Shown here piece after piece: positions 43,775-55,892 of a DNA stretch of 64,000 nucleotides. This DNA is from Burkholderia guangdongensis (GTDB lineage Bacteria > Pseudomonadota > Gammaproteobacteria > Burkholderiales > Burkholderiaceae), in assembly GCF_013403875.1 (NCBI RefSeq), contig NZ_JACBNX010000004.1:1-64000 (forward strand), read 5' to 3'. The notes below the pieces were generated by a model. That model saw only the letters and a list, made by a program, of their open reading frames with translations, did no database searches and was not told the DNA's origin. The translations under genes and the position numbers were made by a program. Each line of letters begins with the position of its first letter. Within the stretch, counting starts at the first letter, position 1.

Positions 43775-45544
43775 CTATTTGTGGCCGTTGCCTCCGTCGC
43801 CATTGCCGTTGCCGTTGCTATGTCCGCCGCTGCCGGAGGTTCCGCTGGTACCTGACGATCCGCCACTGCTGGAGGAACCTCCGCCGCTGGATGAGCCGCC
43901 ACTAGACGAACCCCCTCCGTTACCGCTGCCACTTCCGCGGCCGTTGCCGTTGCCGTTGCCGACGCCGTTGGCCCCGCTGTTGCCATCACCACCGCTGCCG
44001 TTACCCTTGCCGTCGCCGCCGCCGTTGCCATGACCTCCGTGATGACTTCCGCCACCGCTGGAGGAACCGCCACCGCTAGAGGAACCGCCGCCGCTGGAGG
44101 AACCGCCACCGCTGGAGGAACCGCCTCCGCTGGAGGAACCGCCGCCGCTGGAGGAACCGCCGCCGCTAGAGGAACCGCCACCGCTGGATGAGCCGCCACC
44201 ACTAGACGATCCCCCTCCGTTACCGCTGCCACTTCCGCGACCGTTGCCGTTGCCTACGCCGTTGCCCCCGCCGTTCCCATCACCACCGCTGCCGTTACCT
44301 TTGCCGTCGCCGCCGCCGTTGCCATGACCTCCGTGATGACTTCCGCCACCGCCGGAAGTGCCGCCACCGCTAGAGGTACCGCTGGTGCCTGACGATCCGC
44401 CGCCGCTGGAAGAGCCGCTGCTAGACGATCCCCCTCCGTTGCCGCTGCCACTTCCGCGGCCGTTACCGTTGCCTACGCCGTTGTCCCCGCCGTTGCCATC
44501 ACCACCGCTGCCGTTACCATTACCGTCGCCGCCACCGTTACCATGACCTCCGTGGCCGTGATGGCCATGATGGCCACCACCCGAGGTACCACCGCCGCCC
44601 GAGGTGCCGCTGGTGCCCGATGTGCCGCTAGTGCCCGAGGAGGTGCCGCTGGTACCCGAGGTGCCGCTGGTGCCTGAGGTACCGCTGGTGCCCGAGGTGC
44701 CGCTGGTGCCCGAAGTACCGCTGGTGCCCGAGGTGCCGCTGGTGCCCGAGGTGCCGCTGGTGCCCGAGGTGCCGCTGGTGCCCGAGGTGCCGCTGGTACC
44801 TGAAGTACCGCTGGTACCTGAAGTACCGCTGGTACCCGAAGTACCGCTGGTGCCCGAGGTGCCGCTGGTGCCCGAAGTACCGCTGGTGCCCGAGGTGCCG
44901 CTGGTGCCCGAAGTACCGCTGGTACCCGAAGTACCGCTGGTACCCGAAGTGCCGCTGGTGCCCGAGGTGCCGCTGGTACCCGAAGTGCCGCTGGTACCCG
45001 AGGTACCGCTGGTACCCGAAGTGCCGCTGGTACCCGAAGTGCCGCTGGTACCCGAAGTGCCGCTGGTACCCGAAGTACCGCTGGTACCCGAGGTACCGCT
45101 GGTGCCCGAGGTGTTGCCGGTCGTGGTGCCACCGACGCCATGACCGGCCGGCCCGACGGTGCCGTTTCCGCTGCCTCCACTGCTACTGCCGCTACCCGTC
45201 CCGCTGCCACTGCCGCTGCCGCTTCCCGTCCCGCTATTGCCGCTGCCGCCGCCACGCGAAGCGATCAAGCACCCTTCTCGATCGTTCGGGCAGGGCGCTG
45301 CCGCGGACGGCATCGCGCCGCCCGACGCGCCGCTCGAGCCTGCGTCGGGCATCGCGCTCTGCGCGATCGTCAACGTGGGCAGGAATGGGATATCGACTGC
45401 CTGCTGGCCGACGATGAAGCCGGCGGGCAACGCTTCCTGTGCGACAGCAGGGGGCACGCAGCAGCACGCGAAAGCCGCGAGCGCGAGCCACTTCGTTCCG
45501 CAGCCCGGCCGAGCGGGGCGGAACGTCCGTTCCTTCTTAGCCAT
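43775..45544 (-). CDS. Secreted giant Ser-Gly-Thr / Gly-Ser repeat protein
   Basis: A 589-residue protein with a signal peptide (TKWLALAAFACCCVPPAVAQ, about 18-37), a short unique stretch to about 85 with two Cys, then almost only repeats. First come (Gly-Ser) runs, then roughly 55 Ser-Gly-Thr triplets coded by an 18-bp unit with alternating codons (AGC GGY ACY TCG GGY ACC). After this come three copies of a roughly 50-residue Gly/Asn/His module starting HHGGHGNGGGDG, separated by SSSGGG arrays. The ribosome site is tgggagg. It matches no family that I know. Its stop lies close to the aldo/keto reductase end. Length is probably variable between strains. Confidence 0.8.
   Translation of the reverse strand: MAKKERTFRPARPGCGTKWLALAAFACCCVPPAVAQEALPAGFIVGQQAVDIPFLPTLTIAQSAMPDAGSSGASGGAMPSAAAPCPNDREGCLIASRGGGSGNSGTGSGSGSGSGTGSGSSSGGSGNGTVGPAGHGVGGTTTGNTSGTSGTSGTSGTSGTSGTSGTSGTSGTSGTSGTSGTSGTSGTSGTSGTSGTSGTSGTSGTSGTSGTSGTSGTSGTSGTSGTSGTSGTSGTSGTSGTSGTSGTSGTSGTSGTSGTSGTSGTSGTSGTSGTSGTSGTSGTSGTSGTSGTSGTSGTSGTSSGTSGTSGTSGTSGGGGTSGGGHHGHHGHGGHGNGGGDGNGNGSGGDGNGGDNGVGNGNGRGSGSGNGGGSSSSGSSSGGGSSGTSGTSSGGGTSGGGGSHHGGHGNGGGDGKGNGSGGDGNGGGNGVGNGNGRGSGSGNGGGSSSGGGSSSGGGSSSGGGSSSGGGSSSGGGSSSGGGSSSGGGSSSGGGSSSGGGSHHGGHGNGGGDGKGNGSGGDGNSGANGVGNGNGNGRGSGSGNGGGSSSGGSSSGGGSSSSGGSSGTSGTSGSGGHSNGNGNGDGGNGHK
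44050..44210. repeat. SSSGGG-coding 18-bp tandem array
   Basis: About eight copies of an 18-bp unit (ccgccgctggaggaa plus three bases, varying at single positions) code for Ser-Ser-Ser-Gly-Gly-Gly on the minus strand, between the second and third Gly/Asn/His modules. Confidence 0.85.
44605..45115. repeat. Ser-Gly-Thr-coding 18-bp tandem array
   Basis: About 28 copies of an 18-bp unit (ccgctggtrcccgargtr on the plus strand) interrupted once by an extra Ser codon. All changes are in third positions. It codes for (SGT)n on the minus strand. A plus-strand frame through it (Val-Pro-Leu-Val-Pro-Glu) is a by-product. Confidence 0.95.
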
Positions 45545-45861
45545 CTTGGCCTCCCAATGCGTGCGATCCCTTGTCGCCGCGCTGATTTACCCCTTGTGTG
45601 CAGGGAGCCGAGAATTGAAGTAGTTGTGAACGCCGATCCGGTCGAAACCGGGGCGCGTCGCCTGTCGAAGGACGTCCGCGCGCGGGCACTCCGCACGACG
45701 TCCTATCAGCGATAACCGTGCCATCGGATGCTCAGGCCCGTCGCGCAACGCGCATGCGCGACGCGCAGCGCGTCGTGAAACGGTGGAAGGGAGGAAATGT
45801 TTCGGACGTGAAACGCCCGAAAAATACGCGGTCGGCGCGCTGGCGCGTCGGCCGCGTGCTG
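45545..45861. other. Intergenic region upstream of the repeat protein
   Basis: 317 bases between the repeat gene and the NiCoT remnant. It must hold the repeat-gene promoter. The first part is moderately AT-rich (ttgtgtgcag, gaattgaagtagttgtg). I see no ORF, RNA gene or inverted repeat of note. Confidence 0.5.
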
Positions 45862-46160
45862 TCAGCGATTGAACAGGATCGACACGATCCGGCAGAGCAG
45901 GAACAGCGCGACGTTCCCTTAACCGACGATGCCGAACCGCTGGCCGCTCGCGTCGAGCGCATCGCTTAACGGGGCGTGCAGCGCGAGCTTGTCGGCGAGG
46001 CGGCCGCGCGCGTCGATGCCGCCGATCGAAAGCCGGCCGGTTTCGGTTGCAGTATCGAAACCTGACCGAACGGCACGCCGACCGGATACATGCGCCAGCC
46101 CTTCGTGACGAAGCGGAACAGCGGGCGCAGCATCTGCGCGAGCCGTCCCGCCGGCCGGTG
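45862..46160 (-). pseudogene. NiCoT-family nickel/cobalt transporter remnant
   Basis: Pieces of the C-terminal half of a HoxN/NixA-type permease are recognisable in two frames. RLAQMLRPLFRFVTKGWRMY then PVGVPFG is in one, and GFDTATETGRLSIGG in the next, matching the family's LGFDTATEIGLL motif. It goes on to RGRLADKLALHAPLSDALD, an RFGIVG, an in-frame TAA, then GNVALFLLCRIVSILFNR and a TGA. So there is at least one frameshift, an internal deletion (the segment between GLLSI and the last helices is too short) and a nonsense codon. The N-terminal half with HAxDADHI is missing. Confidence 0.75.
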
Positions 46161-46175
46161 CGTGTGCGCGGTCCG

Positions 46176-47009
46176 TCATTCGATCACGCGCAGATCGGCC
46201 GCGTACAGATCCGGCGGAAAGAACACCGGAATCCCGCTGCCGTAGAACAGATTGAGCCGGCTTTCGATGGGGACCGTCGAGCCGTCCGGACGTGTCGCGT
46301 ACGCGAGGCCGTTCGCAAGCGCGCGCGCGCTTTGCATGAACGCGAGAAAGTCGATCGCATGGGCGATGGGCTGCGTCAGATCGATCCTGACGCCGCTTTC
46401 CGCGCGGAACGTACTGTCCTTCCCGTACGCGAACGCCAGGCTCGCCGCCATCTCCTTGGCAAGTTGTCCGAACAGCGCGATGAACGTGACGAGCGCGTCC
46501 GCCTGCCGGGACACTTCGTCGCACTCGTGCGGCGCGACCGGTTGCCCGAGGCATTCGGCGGCCAGCAGGTAGCCGCGGACCGCGTTGTCGTGGAACGATC
46601 TCACCGCGCGCACGAGCCGGTCGTTTCCGTTGAGCTGGCTGTCGAACCATGCACGATCGCCATCGTTCAGGTCAACTGACGTAATGTGGATCGCACGGTC
46701 CCGCACGGCGAAGTCGAACGGCGCGAGCGCGAGGTCGGGCCGTTCGCGCACGATCGCGTGCACGACGAGCGCGAGCGCGCGGGCGATCCTCTGCGCGTCG
46801 GCGCTGAGCTTGAGCGGCGTGCGCAAGGCCGAGATCAGCTTGCGGCTGCGGGCCCGTTCCGCCTCGTTGGAACAGGCGGCCGACGTGGGCGTCGACCGTG
46901 CAGTTGCAGCATTGGGCATCTGGAATCGCGCGGCGGAGGTGCTTGGCATCGGATCCGACGGCGATGTCGATACATCGGCGATGTTGTCGATGCCGATGAG
47001 TGAAGGCAT
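46176..47009 (-). CDS. Orphan protein of unknown function
   Basis: A 277-residue protein with no match that I recognise. The first 50 residues are rich in Ser, Thr, Ala and Pro with few charges, like type III secretion leaders, though there is no proof of secretion. The rest is a mixed helical protein: RIARALALVVHAIVRERPDL, then RAVRSFHDNAVRGYLLAAEC, FIALFGQLAKEMAASLAFAY and PIESRLNLFYGSGIPVFFPP. There are no membrane segments or known catalytic motifs. The start is set by ggag seven bases upstream. The promoter region is strongly AT-rich. It stands immediately before the NiCoT remnant, in a region of gene decay. Confidence 0.6.
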   Translation of the reverse strand: MPSLIGIDNIADVSTSPSDPMPSTSAARFQMPNAATARSTPTSAACSNEAERARSRKLISALRTPLKLSADAQRIARALALVVHAIVRERPDLALAPFDFAVRDRAIHITSVDLNDGDRAWFDSQLNGNDRLVRAVRSFHDNAVRGYLLAAECLGQPVAPHECDEVSRQADALVTFIALFGQLAKEMAASLAFAYGKDSTFRAESGVRIDLTQPIAHAIDFLAFMQSARALANGLAYATRPDGSTVPIESRLNLFYGSGIPVFFPPDLYAADLRVIE

Positions 47010-47138
47010 TCATTACTCCGTAACGTGATCGAATAAGGGCGAATTTTTTTGGATTATCAACTTCTTTTTTACAATATGTTTACGACCCGTTGAAACGATA
47101 CTTTAGCAGCGCTAGTACTATATGTCTCGTCGAGAAAA

Positions 47139-47172
47139 AAAGCCCGTCCGAAACCGGACGGGCTTTTTTTTT
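47139..47172. terminator. Bidirectional terminator at the end of fusA
   Basis: Ten-base perfect arms agcccgtccg (47141-47150) and cggacgggct (47155-47164), loop aaac, with A run before and T run after. It lies about 25 bases after the fusA stop and upstream of the orphan gene's promoter. Confidence 0.85.
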
Positions 47173-47188
47173 CCGACAATACGAAACG

Positions 47189-49303
<2,115 letters not shown>

Positions 49304-49586
49304 GTGAACCTCCTGTGGGTGCGGGACGAATCGGGCCGGTTGCATGCGCCGACCCGCGATGGATCAAGCGAGATTTAAAGCATAGCGCGTGCGCATGTCT
49401 TTTGCAGACCGCACGGTGGGCGGGAGGGGGCGCCGCCGGGCGGGCCGAGGAAGCGGGCCGCCGGGCGGGCGAAAGCGGCGGGCCGAAGCGTGCCGAAGAG
49501 GCGGGCGAAAGCAAAAGGCCGGCGCGCGCGATGCGGCCGGCCCCGGCGGATCGGGTGACGCGCGGCGTACGGCGCCGCGCCGGCGG

Positions 49587-50087
49587 TCACTGCGGCTGCG
49601 GCAGCCCGTCGATCTTCATGCCGGGCTTGATGCCCTTCGCGGCGAACCAGCCCTTGCTCATCTCGAGCGCATAGACGCCGTTGTTGCGCGGACAGTGGTT
49701 GTTCGTGGTTTCGGCCTGCATTTCGTCGATGTCGGTGATCGTGCCGTCGGCGCGCATGAACGCGATCGACAGCGGGATCAGCGTGTTCTTCATCCAGAAG
49801 CAGTGCACCGCGTTCTCGTTGAACACGAACAGCATCCCTTCGTTCGGCGCGAGCTGGCTGCGGTACATCAGGCCCTGCTCGCGGTCGGGATCGTTCGCGG
49901 CGACGGCCGCGTCGATCACGTACATGCCCGCGCGCAGCTTCAGGTGCGGAAACTCGCTCGGCTGTTTCGCGCCGGGCGGGATCTGCGCGACGGCGGCCTG
50001 CATGCCGCCCGCGGCGAGCGCGAGCGCGACGGGAACGAGGACGGCGCGCGCGAGGCGGCCGAGCGACGGGCGCAGGGGAAATCGCAC
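49587..50087 (-). CDS. DUF192 exported protein
   Basis: A 166-residue protein with a signal peptide (RLARAVLVPVALALAAGGMQ then AAVAQ, about 12-35) and a DUF192 domain: YVIDAAVAANDPDREQGLMY, then RSQLAPNEGMLFVFNENAVH and CFWMKNTLIPLSIAFMRADG. The family has a six-stranded fold and no proven function. The start is GTG behind aggagctctgct. The 280 bases between it and fusA contain a Gly/Arg-rich looking GC repeat (gggcgggc) but no gene. It is probably monocistronic. Confidence 0.88.
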   Translation of the reverse strand: MRFPLRPSLGRLARAVLVPVALALAAGGMQAAVAQIPPGAKQPSEFPHLKLRAGMYVIDAAVAANDPDREQGLMYRSQLAPNEGMLFVFNENAVHCFWMKNTLIPLSIAFMRADGTITDIDEMQAETTNNHCPRNNGVYALEMSKGWFAAKGIKPGMKIDGLPQPQ

Positions 50088-50156
50088 AGCAGAGCTCCTT
50101 TCGGGGAAATCGAGACCCGCATGGTACGCGAATCACGAAGGCGGGCACAAAAAGAA

Positions 50157-50188
50157 AAAGGCAGATCGCCTTGCGGAGACCTGCCTTT
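50157..50188 (-). terminator. Terminator of the Asr-like gene
   Basis: Arms aaaggcag (50157-50164) and ctgccttt (50181-50188) with an inner loop, followed on the minus strand by TTTTTCTTTTTG. Confidence 0.7.
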
Positions 50189-50245
50189 CAACGCCGTAAG
50201 AACGGCAACTACCTTGTTCTTGACTGCGTTATTCAGCTCGAGAGC

Positions 50246-50467
50246 TTAGTTCGATGCAGCAGCCGGGGCTTCAGCGGCGCTAGCAGCAGCCTTCTTCGCT
50301 GCGTGGTGCTTCTTCGCAGCGTGGTGCTTCTTGTGCGTGACCTTCTTGGCCGGTGCCGAAGCAGCTTCTGCCGGAGCAGCAGCCGAAGCAGCAGCCGGAG
50401 CCGAAGCTTGCGCGAAAGCTGCCGTTGCGAAGAGACCAGCGACCAGAGCGGCGATCAGTTTGTTCAT
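50246..50467 (-). CDS. Small exported Ala/Lys/His-rich protein (acid-shock Asr-like)
   Basis: A 73-residue protein: signal peptide NKLIAALVAGLFATAAFA (cleavage near 19), then an Ala/Pro-rich stretch and a KKHHAAKKHHAAKKA repeat. The composition and the HHAAKK repeats are like the enterobacterial acid-shock protein Asr, which is periplasmic and processed. Homology is not shown, only similar design; histone-like or metal-binding roles are possible. The ribosome site gagg lies seven bases before the ATG. The gene has its own terminator and an AT-rich upstream region (ttaattaacc). Confidence 0.7.
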   Translation of the reverse strand: MNKLIAALVAGLFATAAFAQASAPAAASAAAPAEAASAPAKKVTHKKHHAAKKHHAAKKAAASAAEAPAAASN

Positions 50468-50736
50468 GTTGTGTTCCTCAGCTTTAGTTAATTAACCAAA
50501 TGACCCGGCAATAGGAGTCACGTCGTCTAACGGGGCCACCCACCTTTCGGTTGACAGTCACGCCGAGAAATTTCCCTGCGCACTGTCGGCACCGAATCGC
50601 ATGCGAAAAAATTGCCGATGGGGCAACGCAAATGCGGTCCGGGCACCAATGCCGGATAGCTTTGAATGGCATCTGCGTCGTTTAACGCGCGATCTTCGCA
50701 GGCGGTTGACGAAAAAAATCGTGCATCGCGCAAAAG

Positions 50737-51315
50737 TCATGCGGGCCGCGCGAAACCGTCCCATGGCGCGCGCGGCGGCAGCTCGATCGTTTCACCTGGT
50801 GCAATGCCGAGCGCGAAAAGATCGAGCGCGCCGATCCCGACGCGCACCAGCCGCAACGTCGGAAAGCCGACCGCCGCGGTCATCCGTCGCACCTGGCGGT
50901 TCTTGCCCTCGGTGATCGCGAGCTCGATCCAGGTGGTCGGAATGGCCGCCCGGTAGCGGACCGGCGGGTTGCGCGGCCACAGCGCGTCCGGCGGCTCGAT
51001 GAATTCGGCGCGGCACGGGCGCGTCACGTAGTCGCCGAGATCGACGCCGCGCGCGAGCGCCTTCAGCGCGGCCGCGTCCGGCGCGCCGTCGACCTGCGCC
51101 CAGTAGCGCTTCACGAGCTTGTGGCGCGGCTCGGCGATTTTTGCCTGCAGCGCGCCGTCGTCGGTCAGCAGCAACAGCCCCTCGCTGTCGGCGTCGAGCC
51201 GGCCGGCCGGGTACACGCCCGGGGTCTTGACCCAGTCGCCGAGCGACGGCCGGGTCTCGTGCGCGGAAAACTGGGAAATCGTGCCGAACGGCTTGTTGAG
51301 AGCGATCAGGGGCAT
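50737..51315 (-). CDS. rluE: 23S rRNA pseudouridine synthase, RluE-like
   Basis: A 192-residue RsuA/RluB/E/F-family synthase. The catalytic motif is GRLDADSEGLLLLTDDG (Asp42 or nearby), followed by YWAQVDG and ITEGKNRQVRRMTAAVGFPT. It has no N-terminal S4 domain, which fits RluE, the enzyme for U2457 of 23S rRNA. It is monocistronic and divergent from icd, with 275 bases between the start codons. Target assignment is by family. Confidence 0.88.
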   Translation of the reverse strand: MPLIALNKPFGTISQFSAHETRPSLGDWVKTPGVYPAGRLDADSEGLLLLTDDGALQAKIAEPRHKLVKRYWAQVDGAPDAAALKALARGVDLGDYVTRPCRAEFIEPPDALWPRNPPVRYRAAIPTTWIELAITEGKNRQVRRMTAAVGFPTLRLVRVGIGALDLFALGIAPGETIELPPRAPWDGFARPA

Positions 51316-51394
51316 GGCGGGCGCGCGCCGCGGGAAGCCGGGCGCAGTCTATGGCAAATGGCGGGATCTTAATGCATAATACGGAACGCTAAAT

Positions 51395-51418
51395 CTTATG
51401 TCTTATATAAGACATAAG
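51395..51418. promoter_or_regulatory. Perfect 24-bp palindrome upstream of icd
   Basis: cttatgtcttat (51395-51406) and its exact reverse complement ataagacataag (51407-51418) abut with no spacer. It lies in the 275-base divergent gap between rluE and icd, downstream of a CATAAT box (51375-51380). This is a strong operator candidate. The AT-rich type with tcttatataaga centre is like GntR-family sites near central-carbon genes, but the regulator is not identified here. Confidence 0.75.
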
Positions 51419-51590
51419 GGAGTGGTGGCTTCGCTCCCGCGCTTCGCGATGCCGCGCCCCCGTGGGGCGCTAGAATAGTTGTTCGCTGTTGTCGTCCGGG
51501 GAGCGGGCGTACCAGCGTGGGCGCCACGCGTGTCCCGCGCGCAGCCTCGGCCAGTTTCACACCTGCTCAGCACGTCCACTGGAGTCGATC

Positions 51591-55250
<3,660 letters not shown>

Positions 55251-55280
55251 CGCGTCGCCGCGTGCCGGGATGAAATGAAA

Positions 55281-55312
55281 CGGGGAGCGCCCGGACCGCC
55301 GGACGCTCCCCG
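55281..55312. terminator. Hairpin between the monomeric IDH and the small orphan gene
   Basis: cggggagcg (55281-55289) pairs with cgctccccg (55304-55312). It is between convergent genes and lacks a T tract, so it is a weak terminator or stability element. Confidence 0.6.
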
Positions 55313-55319
55313 TTCGCCA

Positions 55320-55547
55320 TTACACGTGGACGATTTCCCAGTCCACGATCTGTTCGGGAACGTCGAGGGTCGCGGTGTCCAGTTCGGACAGTGCCGGGCA
55401 GCTCGCGCCACGCGCGATGTGATCGGCCGCATGTTCGGGGCTCGCGAAAGCGCCGAGCGACGCGTTGCCGAACGTCGCTTCCCAGCCGTCGTTGCCCGGC
55501 AGGATGTAGAACGATCCTTGCGCTGAACCGAAGCGAAATCCCTTCAT
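55320..55547 (-). CDS. Small uncharacterised protein
   Basis: A 75-residue protein with no signal peptide or membrane segment: KGFRFGSAQGSFYILPGNDG, then WEATFGNASLGAFASPEHAA, ending PEQIVDWEIVHV. The alternating beta pattern and a GGW-like GNDGWEATFG suggest a small beta-rich fold. A good ribosome site (aaagggagaacggc) precedes the ATG, and the coding frame has G/C-rich third positions, so it is likely real. I do not recognise the family. It converges on the monomeric IDH gene. Confidence 0.65.
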   Translation of the reverse strand: MKGFRFGSAQGSFYILPGNDGWEATFGNASLGAFASPEHAADHIARGASCPALSELDTATLDVPEQIVDWEIVHV

Positions 55548-55892
55548 TGCCGTTCTCCCTTTCTATGACGCGTTTTCGGTGACGCTCCCGCTGCCTGGGC
55601 GGGAACGGAGTCGACTGGCGGTCTGCGGCGCAATGTCTGCTTCCGGAGCGCAGCGGAACGTCGGTCCATGTGGAGCAGTCTACGTCCGGGCCCCCATTCC
55701 GCGGAGTGGGTGTAGGCGATGCTCGACGCAAAAAATAATCTTTTATAAACAAAGAGATATTTTTCTTGTTCCGAATGGCGGAATGGTCTGCGGCATTGCG
55801 AAACCGGCGATTTGTGCCTTGCATCATGGTTTTTTACAGTGCAACGGTATATTCCGCATCGTGAAATTTTGAGCGATTATGAGGACCGATCG
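55548..55892. other. Intergenic region with AT-rich patch upstream of the multicopper oxidase
   Basis: 345 bases between divergent genes. From about 55730 to 55870 it is AT-rich (aaaaaataatcttttataaac, ttttttacagtg), unlike the chromosome average. This probably holds the oxidase promoter, perhaps with a metal-responsive site. A short aacaaagagat/atttttcttgtt imperfect inverted repeat spans 55749-55771. No gene was found. Confidence 0.5.

Noticed and set aside
44605-45115. CRISPR-like array of short repeats.
   Set aside because: The units are 18 bases with no spacers, and they encode a continuous protein repeat.
44604-45143. A plus-strand frame giving repeated Val-Pro-Leu-Val-Pro-Glu.
   Set aside because: It is the antisense reading of the Ser-Gly-Thr repeat array. 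The minus strand has signal peptide, ribosome site and synonymous third-base changes, so the gene is there.
45919-46650. A 243-residue protein on the minus strand.
   Set aside because: Its first two-thirds is an antiphase reading of the orphan gene 46176-47009. Only the last part is meaningful, and that is the NiCoT remnant.
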